From a bacterium (GTDB taxonomy: Bacteria > Pseudomonadota > Alphaproteobacteria > Caulobacterales > Caulobacteraceae): a stretch of 64,000 nt of DNA. Below the pieces are notes generated by a model. It searched no databases and was not told the origin of the DNA. It saw only the letters and a program-made list of their open reading frames with translations. The position numbers were made by a program, and so were the translations under genes. This document shows, piece by piece, positions 47,647-56,985 of the stretch; the first letter of the stretch is position 1; each line of letters starts with the position of its first letter. The stretch is taken from contig JAVBXP010000038.1 of NCBI GenBank assembly GCA_030824495.1, positions 23,045-87,044 on the forward strand. The letters run 5' to 3'.

Positions 47647-48600
47647 CTAGCCCGCGACGGGTTCAGCCGTCGGGAAGCTCCACTTGTGCTCGCGCACTTC
47701 GGTCCGGGGACGATAGAGCCGGACGAGGTAATTCCAGCCGGGTGGGGCCGGTATGCAGTTCGGCGTTTGATCGTCGCATCCACCGAACTGGATGGTGATC
47801 GAGCCATCGGCGCTCTTCTTGGCCGTGATGCTGTTGATCGTATAGGCGTTGCGGCTGTTCGGCTCGAAGTAGCCGGCGGCGTTGTAGACGCTGATCGACC
47901 AGAAGCCGTCGACCGGCACATCCTTGACCGTGAGCTGATAGACCGTCTTGCCGTCGTTCTTCTCCGGCGTATCGCCAATGTACATCGCCTCGGAGTCGGG
48001 ATTGCCGCCCCAGCCCGCCGCCGCGCCGATCAGCCGGCGAAGCGGATCAACCTCCTCGCGCGACCCGAACGCATGCTCAAAGCTCGACAGGCCCGAGGCG
48101 AGCACTTTTAGCGCGTCCCGGGTTCGGGCTAGGCTCGCCTGATCCCAGGCGGGCAGTTCAACGGTCCCGACACCTGCCTGGCTGACCGTCACGGCGTCCT
48201 GCAGCCGGCGAACTTCATCAAGGTCGGCTGCGTCGGCGGGGTCCGCCAGCGTGCGAATGAGCGCCGCGACATAACGTGTGCCGATGCTGGCCTTGGTCAG
48301 CACGTGCTTGGCCGGAGCGTGCTCTACGCCATGGGTGTAGTGATCTTGGTCGATGATCTGCAGGGCCATGTAGCGCTCGCCGGCGTCAGGCAAAGTGATT
48401 GTCACATCGCCCGCATCGAGGTCGAAGATCGCCTGACTGTAGAGAGTGTCGCGATTGAGCCGGACGATGTCCTGCTTATCAATCGAAGCCGGCTCCCTGA
48501 CATGGACGAACTTGCCGAGCGCGCCGTTCTTGGCGAAGCCCGCAAGGTAGTTGTCGGTTTCGGCGCGAACGAAGTTGTCGGCATTTACGATCAGGGACAT
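47647..48600 (-). CDS. DUF1254/DUF1214 domain protein
   Basis: This 317-residue protein has an N-terminal DUF1254 region (NADNFVRAETDNYLAGFAK, VRLNRDTLYSQAIFDLDAGDVTITLPDAGERYMALQIIDQDHYTHG) and a C-terminal DUF1214 region (YQLTVKDVPVDGFWSISVYNAAGYFEPNSRNAYTINS). The role of this family is not established. No signal peptide is seen from ATG 48600, which follows AAGGAG. The longer track start is not supported. Confidence 0.85.
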   Translation of the reverse strand: MSLIVNADNFVRAETDNYLAGFAKNGALGKFVHVREPASIDKQDIVRLNRDTLYSQAIFDLDAGDVTITLPDAGERYMALQIIDQDHYTHGVEHAPAKHVLTKASIGTRYVAALIRTLADPADAADLDEVRRLQDAVTVSQAGVGTVELPAWDQASLARTRDALKVLASGLSSFEHAFGSREEVDPLRRLIGAAAGWGGNPDSEAMYIGDTPEKNDGKTVYQLTVKDVPVDGFWSISVYNAAGYFEPNSRNAYTINSITAKKSADGSITIQFGGCDDQTPNCIPAPPGWNYLVRLYRPRTEVREHKWSFPTAEPVAG

Positions 48601-48716
48601 CTGGGGCTCCTTGCTGACGCCTGGCCCGCCTATCAGGCGGGTGATGGCTCGGCGCATCAATCGGCAATAACCCTGAGTCTCAACCTGTGATTGCTCTGCA
48701 CGCGCGAGCTCCAGGC

Positions 48717-48748
48717 ACAAAAAATCCCTCCCCGAGTGGGGAGGGATT
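48717..48748 (-). terminator. Terminator of the DUF4167 gene
   Basis: On the minus strand AATCCCTCCCC-ACTC-GGGGAGGGATT is a perfect 11-bp stem followed by TTTTTG. It lies 29 bp past the DUF4167 stop. Confidence 0.9.
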
Positions 48749-48776
48749 GAATGTCGTCCAGCCTTGGATCTGAAGC

Positions 48777-49898
48777 CTAGGCTTCCTCGGTCTCGTTCGG
48801 CGGGCTGCCTTCGCCGCCTTCGAAGCTGCGCGGGGCGCGGCGACGACGGGCCTTGGGCTTCTCTTCACCCTCGGCGGCGGGAGCGACCTCGGCCTTGGGG
48901 GCGCGGGGCGCACGCGGCGCTTTCAGGAAGGCGGGGGCATGGCTCTCGCCGCCATCTTCGTCACGTAGAACCGGAGAGGCGCGCTCCTCGCTGGGGACCA
49001 GCGGCGAGGCCTTCGGTTCGACCACGGCCAGCGGGTCGCGCTCGGGGCGGTCCTCGCGGTCGCGGCGGCTTTCGTAACGTTCGCCACGGGGGCGATCTTC
49101 ACGCTCGGTCCGCGGACGGTCGTCGCGTTGGCGATCTTCGCGTGGGCGGTCCTCGCGCGGACGTTCGTCACGCGGCCGATCATCCCTGGGACGATCATCC
49201 CTGGGACGCTCATCGCGCGGACGGTCGTCGCGTTGACGATCTTCGCGGGGACGGTCGTCACGGGCGTCGCGCTGGCCTTGTTGGCCTTGCTGGTTTTGTT
49301 GACCCTCGCGCGGCCGCTCGTCGCGGTCGCGCCAACGGTCGCGGCTGCGGCCTTCGAAGCGATCGTTGCGGTCGTTGCGATCATTGCGGGGGCGGTCGTC
49401 GCGTTGGCCGCCTTGACGGTCTTCGCGCGGGCGTTCGTCACGGGGACGATCGTCCCGCCAACGCTCGGCGCGCGGCTGTTGGCCTTCGCCCTCGTTGTTG
49501 CTGTCGGAGTTGTAGGCCTCGCCCGACGCTTCGGCCTCGGCGACGGCGGCCGCCTGGGCGCCGCTCTCGTCCTCGAAGTCGATCTCGAACCCGCTGAGGT
49601 TCTCGCGGCCAATGATCTCGGCGGCGGGTTTGGTCGGCTGCATGGCGCGCACGACGCGGAAATAGTGCTCGGCGTGCTGCAGGTAACCCTCGGCGAGCAC
49701 CCGGTCGCCGGCCGACGACGCGTCGCGGGCGAGCTGCTGATACTTTTCGAAAACGTGCTGGGCGTTGCCGCGCACCTTAACGCCGTCGGGACCGTTCGAA
49801 TCGAACGACCGGTTCGCGTTTTGCTGCTGCGGCTTGCCGCCACCGCCGCCGCCACGATTGCGGCCGCGCTGGCGCTTCATACCCTTGAAATCTCTCAT
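48777..49898 (-). CDS. DUF4167 protein with RDDRP/RDERP repeats
   Basis: This 373-residue protein opens MRDFKGMKRQRGRNRGGGGGG and has the folded DUF4167 domain at about 35-90 (VRGNAQHVFEKYQQLARDA...LQHAEHYFRVVRAMQP). From about 140 to 280 it is nearly all charged repeats of RDDRPRDERP type. The tail is Ala/Lys/Arg-rich. It is probably an RNA-binding or RNA-associated protein with a disordered arm (inference). DUF4167 genes normally follow prmC in alphaproteobacteria, as here. ATG 49880 (MKRQRG) is an alternative start. The repeats create long false ORFs on the other strand. Confidence 0.85.
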   Translation of the reverse strand: MRDFKGMKRQRGRNRGGGGGGKPQQQNANRSFDSNGPDGVKVRGNAQHVFEKYQQLARDASSAGDRVLAEGYLQHAEHYFRVVRAMQPTKPAAEIIGRENLSGFEIDFEDESGAQAAAVAEAEASGEAYNSDSNNEGEGQQPRAERWRDDRPRDERPREDRQGGQRDDRPRNDRNDRNDRFEGRSRDRWRDRDERPREGQQNQQGQQGQRDARDDRPREDRQRDDRPRDERPRDDRPRDDRPRDERPREDRPREDRQRDDRPRTEREDRPRGERYESRRDREDRPERDPLAVVEPKASPLVPSEERASPVLRDEDGGESHAPAFLKAPRAPRAPKAEVAPAAEGEEKPKARRRRAPRSFEGGEGSPPNETEEA

Positions 49899-50144
49899 TC
49901 TTTGTGTCCGCCGCCGCTTCGGTCTCGCCGGTAAGCGCGCGGTCTATCCTCTCGCCTTGGTCGGGCAAATCGCCCGTCAGTCCATGTTGAAGACGTAAGT
50001 GTTCCCCGTCGTCCGCCCGGACCTTGAGGCACGAGACACGCTAGGCCTGCGCGCCTGCCGGGCCGGCTGGCCATCCTGTTTACAGGGCGGCCTCAACCTC
50101 TAGCACCGGCGAATTGGGTGGAGACAGGATGAAGACTTAGCGAT

Positions 50145-51017
50145 TCAGGCGACGGTTTCCAAGGGGTTTTTCACGCCGACCACAACGCGGTCGTTGGTCG
50201 ACAAATCCTTGATGGTCCAGACGTCGCCGGCGCCGACCTCGTTGAACAGGGCTTCGACCGCATCCTTCTGGTCGTAGCCGATCTCTACGGCGAAGAGCCC
50301 GCCCGGCTTCAAAACGCGCAGGATCTCCGGAGCCAGGCGCCGATAGGCGTCCAGGCCGTCCGTTCCGCCGTCCAGCGCCACGCGCGGTTCATGGTCCTTC
50401 ACCTCGGGCTCCAGGGTCTCGATGACTTCGCTGGCGATGTAGGGCGGGTTGGAGACCACGACGTCGAAGCTGGCGTCGGCCAGGCCCTCGGTCCAATTGC
50501 CGCGGGCGAAGGCGATCTGATTGGCCAGCCCCAGATTGGCGGCGTTCTCGCGCGCGACAGCCAGGGCCTCGTGGGAGATGTCGGTCGCCAGGCCCTTGGC
50601 CCTGGGCCGCTCAGCCAGGATCGACAGCACGATGGCGCCGGAGCCGACGCCCAGGTCCAGGATGTGGAAGGGGGCCGTTTCGTCGGGGAATTTCTTCAGA
50701 ACGTAATCGACGATCACCTCAGTATCGGGGCGCGGCGTCAGCACATCGGGCGTGACCGACAGCATGATCTTCCAGAACCCCTTGCGACCGAGGATGTGGC
50801 TGACCGGCTGGCGGCGCTCGCGGCGGGCCAGATAGTCGGCCAGGCGCTCTTCCTGCTCAGGTGTCAGGGCGCGGTAGGGATCGGTGACGATGTCGGCTCG
50901 CGTCGCCTCGGCGGCGGCCTCGACCAACAGGCGGGCGTCGATGACCGGCCCGGCGAGGCCGGCGGTCTCCAGGCGCGCCTTAGCCGATTGCCATGCTTGC
51001 AACAGGGTCAGGCTCAT
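50145..51017 (-). CDS. prmC: Release factor glutamine methyltransferase PrmC
   Basis: This 290-residue enzyme methylates the Gln of the GGQ motif in RF1/RF2. SAM motif ILDLGVGSGAIVLSILAE and the glutamine-binding NPPY (VVSNPPYIA) are present, and the N-terminal helical domain contains RRERRQPVSHILGRKGFW. Its partner prfA lies 2.1 kb upstream on the same strand, with MOSC and yihY between. It overlaps MOSC by ATGA. Confidence 0.96.
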   Translation of the reverse strand: MSLTLLQAWQSAKARLETAGLAGPVIDARLLVEAAAEATRADIVTDPYRALTPEQEERLADYLARRERRQPVSHILGRKGFWKIMLSVTPDVLTPRPDTEVIVDYVLKKFPDETAPFHILDLGVGSGAIVLSILAERPRAKGLATDISHEALAVARENAANLGLANQIAFARGNWTEGLADASFDVVVSNPPYIASEVIETLEPEVKDHEPRVALDGGTDGLDAYRRLAPEILRVLKPGGLFAVEIGYDQKDAVEALFNEVGAGDVWTIKDLSTNDRVVVGVKNPLETVA

Positions 51018-51790
51018 TGAGCGGTCTCCATCGTCGGCTGGGTGCAGGCGTCGCCAACGGCGATCTGCCCCCCGTCGGTGACGTGGACATAGATGCCCAG
51101 GTTCATGTGGCCGTAGTTGTCGAACAGCGCCTTGACGACATCCATGTCGCGCTCAGCGGTGACCGGATCGACGTGGGTGGCCGCGCAACGGACGATCGGT
51201 TTGTACACCTTGGCGCGGGCGAAGCCGACCATCAGCTCGCGTCCGGCCCATTCGTTCTCGACCCAGGCGGGCCAGCCCTCGACCAGCACATTGCCGCGGA
51301 AACGCAGCGGATCGATCGGCCGGCCCATCTTGGCCTCCAGGTCGCGAATACTGGCGAGGTTGAGGATCGAGACGTGACCGAGCGGGTGGTCCATGAAGCG
51401 GTGACCCTTGGCGGAAATCACCTGCAGCGGCCCGGTCGCCTCCTCGCCCAGCAGCTTGGCCAGCCAGTTCGCGAAGGCCGCGCGGCCGCGATCTTGAGAC
51501 AGCGATCCGGAAAAGTCGGGCTGGCCCGGGGCGGTCGCGGTCAGCGTCGCGCTGGCCTCGTCATAGGTCGTCCGCGCCTTGGCGACTTCGGGGATGGCGG
51601 CCAGGACCGTGAATTTCTGCTTGGGAATAAAGCCCGGCGCGTCGGGATCAAAACCGGAAGGGCCGTTCTCCACGGCGTACAATCGGTCGCACGGGAAGGG
51701 GCCCCCGGCCGTCAACTCGGCATGGCTCAGCCGTTCGGGGGTGAAGCCCTTCACGGGATGGCGATAGAGCGCTGCGATGTGACCGGTCAT
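51014..51790 (-). CDS. MOSC domain protein
   Basis: This 258-residue protein has an N-terminal MOSC beta-barrel (IAALYRHPVKGFTPERLSHAELTAGG) and a C-terminal MOSC domain (RFRGNVLVEGWPAWVENEWAGRELMVGFARAKVYKPIVRCAATHVDP), where the conserved Cys could bind molybdenum cofactor sulfur. This matches the YcbX/mARC-like group. Electron partners are not adjacent. The track start 51961 is too long; ATG 51790 fits the family start. It is coupled to prmC. Confidence 0.87.
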   Translation of the reverse strand: MTGHIAALYRHPVKGFTPERLSHAELTAGGPFPCDRLYAVENGPSGFDPDAPGFIPKQKFTVLAAIPEVAKARTTYDEASATLTATAPGQPDFSGSLSQDRGRAAFANWLAKLLGEEATGPLQVISAKGHRFMDHPLGHVSILNLASIRDLEAKMGRPIDPLRFRGNVLVEGWPAWVENEWAGRELMVGFARAKVYKPIVRCAATHVDPVTAERDMDVVKALFDNYGHMNLGIYVHVTDGGQIAVGDACTQPTMETAQ

Positions 51791-51915
51791 GGGTCCTGGT
51801 ACCTGCAAGTCTGGCGGCGGGACAAGCAGCATATGATTTGACCACCCGTGCGGCGAGCCCTTGCGTCTTGGCGACCGCCGCGATTGGATCGGGTCGGAAC
51901 GCGCGCCTGTCCTGA

Positions 51916-53139
51916 GTGTTCTTGCAGCTCTGGCGTGGGGTCCGAAGCGTGAAGCGGCCAACAGTTTCAGTAAAATCGGTCACATCGCTGCTCGGACGCG
52001 CCGCGCCATGGGTTGGGCTTGCCGTGGTCACCGCCCTTTGGCGGCGCAGTCTGCGCACCGCGCCGCGGTCCGATCTGGATCTTGAGCCTCAGGCCACGCC
52101 GGAGGTCTTCGAAGCCGCTGAGCCGGGACGGGGCCGGCTGGCCGGGTCGCCGTACCACATACCCCTGCGCGGCTGGCGAGACATCCTGTGGCGCACGTTC
52201 AAGGAGATCGAACGTGATCGCCTGCCAGCCGTGGCGGGCGGCGTCACCTTTTATAGTCTTCTAGCCTTGTTCCCGGCCATCGGGGTGTTCGTCTCGCTCT
52301 ACGGCATCTTCGCCGATTTCGAAGCCATGCACGCCCAACTTTACGAGATGTCGAAGGTCATCCCGAGCGAAGTCGTGAACATCATCGGCGACCAGATGCT
52401 GTTGCTGGCCAGCCGCCCGCACGCCTCGTTGTCGGTCGCCTTTCTCGTCAGCCTGTTGTTGTCGCTATGGACAGCCAACGCCGGCATGAAGGCGCTCTTC
52501 GACGGCCTCAACATCGCCTATGGCGAGCGTGAGAAGCGTACCTTCATCAAGCGCACAGCCCTGAGTTACGGCTTCACTTTCGCGGCCTTGGTTTTCCTGG
52601 TGGTGATGACTGCGATTCTGGTTGCCGCGCCGGTGGCGCTCGCGCGTGTCGGGCTTTACGAACTCGCGCTCATTTGGGTCCCGCTTCGGTGGATGATCCT
52701 GGTGGCCATGGCGGCGGCCGCCTTCTCGTTCATCTACCGGTTCGCGCCCTGCCGGGCCTCGCCCCGCTGGCGATGGGTCACCATTGGCGGAGCTTTCGCC
52801 GCGTGCCTTTGGCTAGGCGGGTCGATGGTCTTTTCCTGGTACATCAACAATATCGCACACTTCGACGTCACCTATGGCGCGCTGGGGGCGGTGATCGGCT
52901 TCATGATGTGGATCTGGTTCTCGATCATGGTCGTGCTGCTGGGCGCGGAGCTGAACGCCGAGATCGAACATCAGACCGCGCGCGATTCGACGACGGGTCC
53001 CGAATTGCCGCTGGGCGCGCGCGGCGCGGTGATGGCCGACAATGTCGGCCGCGCTTTCCACATCGGCAAGTTCAGGGATCAGGCCATCAACGACGGCCGC
53101 CGCCAGGTCCAGCGGGTCCGCGGGATCCTGCGCCGCTAG
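51916..53139 (+). CDS. YihY/BrkB family inner-membrane protein
   Basis: This 407-residue protein has about six membrane segments and the YihY core: [32 protein letters not shown]...[24 protein letters not shown]...[43 protein letters not shown]. The soluble N-terminus of about 80 residues is longer than usual. Function of the family is unsettled (once misnamed RNase BN). GTG 51916 is used; GTG 51949 (VKRPTVS) is possible. It lies against the grain of the prfA/prmC region and its stop overlaps that of prfA in CTAG. Confidence 0.88.
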   Translation: MFLQLWRGVRSVKRPTVSVKSVTSLLGRAAPWVGLAVVTALWRRSLRTAPRSDLDLEPQATPEVFEAAEPGRGRLAGSPYHIPLRGWRDILWRTFKEIERDRLPAVAGGVTFYSLLALFPAIGVFVSLYGIFADFEAMHAQLYEMSKVIPSEVVNIIGDQMLLLASRPHASLSVAFLVSLLLSLWTANAGMKALFDGLNIAYGEREKRTFIKRTALSYGFTFAALVFLVVMTAILVAAPVALARVGLYELALIWVPLRWMILVAMAAAAFSFIYRFAPCRASPRWRWVTIGGAFAACLWLGGSMVFSWYINNIAHFDVTYGALGAVIGFMMWIWFSIMVVLLGAELNAEIEHQTARDSTTGPELPLGARGAVMADNVGRAFHIGKFRDQAINDGRRQVQRVRGILRR

Positions 53140-54212
53140 TTGAACTCGTCTTCCAGCGCGGCCAGACGCGCGGCCTGATCCTCAGCAATCAGCGGATTGA
53201 TCACGTCGTCCAGCGCCTCGCCCTCGATAACCTTGGTCAGGTTGTAGAGGGTCAGGTTGATGCGGTGATCAGTGACCCGGCCTTGCGGGAAATTATAGGT
53301 GCGGATGCGCTCGGAGCGGTCGCCCGACCCAACCTGGCTCTTGCGGGCGTCGGCGCGGGCGGTGTCGAGGGCCTCGCGCTGTTGGTCATAGAGCCGGGCC
53401 TGCAGGACCTTCAGGGCGCGAGCGCGGTTCTGGTGCTGCGACTTTTCCGATGAAGTCACCACGATCCCGGTCGGAAGGTGGGTGATGCGGACGGCCGAGT
53501 CGGTCTTGTTGACGTGCTGGCCGCCGGCGCCCGACGAGCGGTAGGTGTCGATACGCAGGTCCGCGTCGCGGATCTCGATCTCGACGTTCTCGACCTCGGG
53601 CAGCACAGCCACCGTGGCGGCTGAGGTGTGGATGCGGCCGCCGGCCTCGGTCTCGGGCACGCGCTGGACGCGGTGGACGCCGCTCTCGAACTTCAGCCGG
53701 CCAAACACGCCGTCGCCGGTGATCGAGGCGATGATTTCCTTGTAGCCGCCGACCTCGCCCTCGGAGATCGAGTCGATCTCCACGCGCCAGCCGTGGTTTT
53801 GGGCGTAGCGTTGGTACATGCGGAACAGGTCGCCGGCGAACAGGGCGGCCTCGTCACCGCCGGTGCCGGCGCGGACTTCCAGGATCGCCGAGGCGTTCTC
53901 GTCGCGGTCCTTCGGGGCCAGCAGCAGGGCGACCTCGTGCTCCAGCCCCGGCAGCCGGTCGTTCAGCGCCTGGAGTTCGTCCTGCGCCAGCGACGCCATC
54001 TCTGGATCGCCGGCCTTGGCCATCTCTTCAAGCTCGGGCAGTTCTTCACGCGCGCGCGCGACAGCCATGACGGCGTCCGCCACCGGCTTCAGCTCGGCGT
54101 GCTCCTTGGACAACCTCACGATCTCGGCGCCCTCGGTGGCCGCGCCCATGCGCGCCTCGATCTCGCGGAAGCGGTCGAGGACCTGATCCAATCTGGCCTG
54201 GGGAAGACGCAA
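53136..54212 (-). CDS. prfA: Peptide chain release factor 1
   Basis: This 358-residue RF1 reads UAA and UAG. The codon-reading PxT motif is PET in [25 protein letters not shown]. The hydrolysis motif GGQ is in [17 protein letters not shown]. Coiled-coil domain 1 is complete. RF1 (not RF2) follows from PxT rather than SPF. The upstream ispG, often adjacent in alphaproteobacteria, is 1.6 kb away with three genes between. Confidence 0.97.
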   Translation of the reverse strand: MRLPQARLDQVLDRFREIEARMGAATEGAEIVRLSKEHAELKPVADAVMAVARAREELPELEEMAKAGDPEMASLAQDELQALNDRLPGLEHEVALLLAPKDRDENASAILEVRAGTGGDEAALFAGDLFRMYQRYAQNHGWRVEIDSISEGEVGGYKEIIASITGDGVFGRLKFESGVHRVQRVPETEAGGRIHTSAATVAVLPEVENVEIEIRDADLRIDTYRSSGAGGQHVNKTDSAVRITHLPTGIVVTSSEKSQHQNRARALKVLQARLYDQQREALDTARADARKSQVGSGDRSERIRTYNFPQGRVTDHRINLTLYNLTKVIEGEALDDVINPLIAEDQAARLAALEDEFN

Positions 54213-54285
54213 GCGGGTATCCAGTCACGGGTGAATGTGGGGACGCTTCTCTAGCGGTCTGGAGCGCCAATGCCAAACGCCCAAC

Positions 54286-54319
54286 GAAAAGGGCCCCCTC
54301 CACGCGGGAGGGGGCCCTT
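54286..54319 (-). terminator. Terminator of the small 54345-54638 gene
   Basis: AAGGGCCCCCTCC-N5-GGAGGGGGCCCTT is a perfect 13-bp stem. On the minus strand it is followed by TTCGTT, 26 bp after the gene's stop, and separates it from prfA. Confidence 0.88.
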
Positions 54320-54344
54320 CCTGCACCGCTTGCGCGGAAACGTC

Positions 54345-54638
54345 TTAGACGCGCACGCCCGAAAGCGGGGCGTTCCCGAAGGCGCCCAGCTTGACGTTGC
54401 CGGTCAGGGCGTCGCCGGCCACGGTGGCCGTGAATTCCAAGGTCATCGGCATCGGCTGGCTGATCGAGCTCGACCAGGTCAGGGTGTCGCCATCGACCTT
54501 GCCCTCGATGGTCTGCTCGCCCATCCGGCCGCTCGTCGTGCCGGTGAAGGTGTCGCCGCTCGTCTTGATCGAGGCCTCGACCTCTTGAGCGCCCATCGGC
54601 GATTGAATCGTGATCTTCCAGTTGCCGTCAGCGGACAT
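54345..54638 (-). CDS. Small uncharacterised beta-rich protein
   Basis: This 97-residue protein (MSADGNWKITIQSPMGAQEVEASIKTSGDTFTGTTSG...) is made of alternating strands with repeated GDTxTG/GDALTG turns, suggesting a single beta-sheet or lipocalin-like half-barrel. No Cys, no signal peptide. I do not recognise a named family. ATG 54638 follows GGGAGAAAC; the track start 54722 adds non-matching residues. It has its own terminator and is probably monocistronic. Confidence 0.75.
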   Translation of the reverse strand: MSADGNWKITIQSPMGAQEVEASIKTSGDTFTGTTSGRMGEQTIEGKVDGDTLTWSSSISQPMPMTLEFTATVAGDALTGNVKLGAFGNAPLSGVRV

Positions 54639-54755
54639 GGTGTTTCTCCCTGGTTTTGGATCAGCACCTAACCAAGGCTGCGAACGCGACGCAAGAGGTG
54701 ACGGGGTAGTCATCTTTGACAAAGTGCGAATTCGAAATCGCGCACAGCTGCGGGC

Positions 54756-55220
54756 CTAGGAGATGTTCTCTCCCAGAGAGAAACCGACCCCTCGTAGAGC
54801 GCTGATCAAGCCGACGATCCGATCATAGGCCTCGTTGGCGCCGTTCATCATCTCGGCCGAGGTAAAGACCGCGCCCGGCACGACGAGGCCTCCCGAAACG
54901 CGTTCGACCAGGCCCATATGAATGAACATCTCCACATACCGATCCAGCATGTCGCGCGGTACGCCCAGCGACCGCTGCAACTGATCGTCGGTCACGGGCT
55001 TGCTTGTGCTGTCGGGGCCGATGTCGCGCAGCCCGGAGTAGCGTTCGTCGCCGATCAGGTGCTCGCCGTTCGCGCTCCAGATGCTGGTGAAGACCAGCAG
55101 GGCGAACAGGTCGCCGTCGTGCAACTGGGCCAGAGACCGCAACGCCTTCAAGATCTCCAGGGTGGTGACGCGTACCACCGCGCGGCGATTGTCCACGGCC
55201 TGGCTGGATAGAAGACTCAC
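54756..55220 (-). CDS. Winged-helix family protein, tandem paralogue A
   Basis: This 154-residue protein contains DNRRAVVRVTT, then DLFALLVFTSIWSANGEHLIGDERYSGL and a winged-helix-like part VTDDQLQRSLGVPRDMLDRYVEMFIHMGLVERVSGGLVVPGAVF. It is clearly paralogous to the next gene upstream, sharing HLIGDERY, GLVVP-AVF and NGAN. The start is GTG 55220 after CAGGAG; the track's 55319 start runs into the paralogue. Probably DNA-binding. Targets and signal are unknown. Confidence 0.78.
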   Translation of the reverse strand: MSLLSSQAVDNRRAVVRVTTLEILKALRSLAQLHDGDLFALLVFTSIWSANGEHLIGDERYSGLRDIGPDSTSKPVTDDQLQRSLGVPRDMLDRYVEMFIHMGLVERVSGGLVVPGAVFTSAEMMNGANEAYDRIVGLISALRGVGFSLGENIS

Positions 55221-55245
55221 GACGGCTCCTGAGTGGGGGGACGAT

Positions 55246-55704
55246 TCAGGCGTCGCCGAAGCTGAAGCCAGCGTTCCGCATCGCGGCCACCATGCCCACC
55301 ATCCGGCCGTAGAGGTCATTGGCGCCGTTCACCATCCAGGGTTGGGTGAACACCGCCGAGGGGACGACCAGGCCGCCGGGCTTACGCTCGACGATGCCTT
55401 TGGCAACCATGTGCTCGACATAGGAGGTCAGGATGTGGTCCGGCATCGGCGCCACGCGGCGCAACTCGTCCATGGAGATCGGTCGGCGTTGAGCGTCAGG
55501 CGGAATGCTCTTCAGTGGGGCGTAGCGTTCATCACCGATCAGATGCTGGCTGTTCAGCACCCAGATCGCCGTGAAGACGAAATACTCGATGACGTCATCG
55601 CCATGGGCTGGCGCCATCTCGGCGGCGATACGCACCATTTCATGGGCGACAATACGTACGATAGCCCGGCGATTGTCGGCCGAAGCAGGGGTTACGGTGG
55701 TCAC
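55246..55704 (-). CDS. Winged-helix family protein, tandem paralogue B
   Basis: This 152-residue paralogue of A contains DNRRAIVRIVAHEM, FVFTAIWVLNSQHLIGDERYAPL, PISMDELRRVAPMPDHILTSYVEHMVAKGIVERKPGGLVVPSAVF and NGANDLYGRMVGMVAAMR. GTG 55704 after GAGGTG gives a start like that of A (VTTVTPASADNRRA); GTG 55713 is an alternative. It lies 25 bp before A, so the pair is cotranscribed. A third, longer relative is at 28498-29502. Confidence 0.78.
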   Translation of the reverse strand: MTTVTPASADNRRAIVRIVAHEMVRIAAEMAPAHGDDVIEYFVFTAIWVLNSQHLIGDERYAPLKSIPPDAQRRPISMDELRRVAPMPDHILTSYVEHMVAKGIVERKPGGLVVPSAVFTQPWMVNGANDLYGRMVGMVAAMRNAGFSFGDA

Positions 55705-55791
55705 GACAAACACCTCGGAAATACGACCGAGACCGAGCTTAGCGCCCTTAACCGTAACAGTTCATGAAACTGAATTCGTGCGACGCGGGAA

Positions 55792-56934
55792 TTATTCCGC
55801 CGCTTGAAGGGTGTCGTCCTGGGCTTTGGCAAGCTCGGCGGCTTTGGCCTCCACCAACTCGACGATGTGATCGACCATCTGGCCGTTGTCCATCTTGTGG
55901 TCGGGCTTGCCGGCCAGGTAGATCATGCCCGCGCCCTTGCCGCCGCCGGTGAAGCCGATGTCCGTCATCAGCGCCTCGCCCGGACCGTTCACCACGCAGC
56001 CGATGATCGACAGGCTCATCGGCTGGGAAATGTGCGCCAGCCGCTGTTCCAGGAGTTCCACCGTCTGGATGACGTTGAAGCCCTGCCGCGCGCAGGAGGG
56101 GCAGGCGATGATGTTCACGCCGCGGTGGCGCAGGCCCAGCGACTTGAGGATGTCGAAGCCGACCTTGATCTCCTCGACCGGATCGGCGGCCAGGCTCACC
56201 CGGATGGTGTCGCCGATCCCGGCCCACAGCAGCGAACCCATGCCGATGGCGGACTTCACCGTGCCATTGCGCAGGGCGCCGGCTTCGGTGACGCCGACGT
56301 GCAGCGGGCAATCGATCGCCTCGGCCAGTTGCTGATAGGCCGCGACGGTCATGAAGACGTCGGAGGCCTTCACGCTGATCTTGAATTCGTGGAAGTCGTT
56401 GTCCTGCAGGATACGGGCGTGATCGAGCGCGCTCTCGACCATGGCGGCGGGGCAGGGCTCGCCGTATTTCTCCAGCAGGTGCGGCTCCAGGCTGCCGGCG
56501 TTGACGCCGATGCGCATCGAGCAACCATGATCACGAGCCGCCTGGATCACTTCGCGCACGCGGTCGGGCCGGCCGATATTGCCCGGATTGATCCGCAGGC
56601 ACGCTGCGCCAGCCTTGGCCGCCTCGATGCCGCGCTTGTAGTGGAAGTGGATGTCCGCAACGAGCGGCACCTTGGACTCACGGGCGATGGTCTTGAACGC
56701 CACCGTCGAGTCCTCGTCGGGGCAGGACACCCGCACGATGTCGGCGCCCGCCTCTTCGAGTTGGCGGATTTGGTCGATGGTCGCCGCGGCGTCCGCCGTC
56801 AGCGTATTGGTCATCGACTGCACCGTGATCGGCGCGTCGCCGCCGACCTCCACATTGCCGACGCGGATCTTACGCGAGACGCGCCGGTCGATAGCGCGCC
56901 AGGGACGGACGTGGGTGTGGTCTTGCACGGTCAT
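55792..56934 (-). CDS. ispG: 4-hydroxy-3-methylbut-2-enyl diphosphate synthase IspG
   Basis: This 380-residue iron-sulfur enzyme reduces MEcPP to HMBPP in the non-mevalonate isoprenoid pathway. The TIM barrel carries [36 protein letters not shown] and RINPGNIG. The [4Fe-4S] ligands are in [10 protein letters not shown] and [10 protein letters not shown], with the conserved Glu. ATG 56934 matches the family; the TTG upstream in the track is unlikely. It is on the same strand as prfA and prmC. Confidence 0.96.
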   Translation of the reverse strand: MTVQDHTHVRPWRAIDRRVSRKIRVGNVEVGGDAPITVQSMTNTLTADAAATIDQIRQLEEAGADIVRVSCPDEDSTVAFKTIARESKVPLVADIHFHYKRGIEAAKAGAACLRINPGNIGRPDRVREVIQAARDHGCSMRIGVNAGSLEPHLLEKYGEPCPAAMVESALDHARILQDNDFHEFKISVKASDVFMTVAAYQQLAEAIDCPLHVGVTEAGALRNGTVKSAIGMGSLLWAGIGDTIRVSLAADPVEEIKVGFDILKSLGLRHRGVNIIACPSCARQGFNVIQTVELLEQRLAHISQPMSLSIIGCVVNGPGEALMTDIGFTGGGKGAGMIYLAGKPDHKMDNGQMVDHIVELVEAKAAELAKAQDDTLQAAE

Positions 56935-56985
56935 GGCCTGGGAAAATAGGGCCTCGCGCGGCAAAACGCGAGGCCGGCGTTTGGA

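Noticed and set aside
49140-49320. Repetitive DNA that could suggest a CRISPR or tandem array
   Set aside because: It is the coding repeat of the DUF4167 protein; units are not separated by unique spacers.
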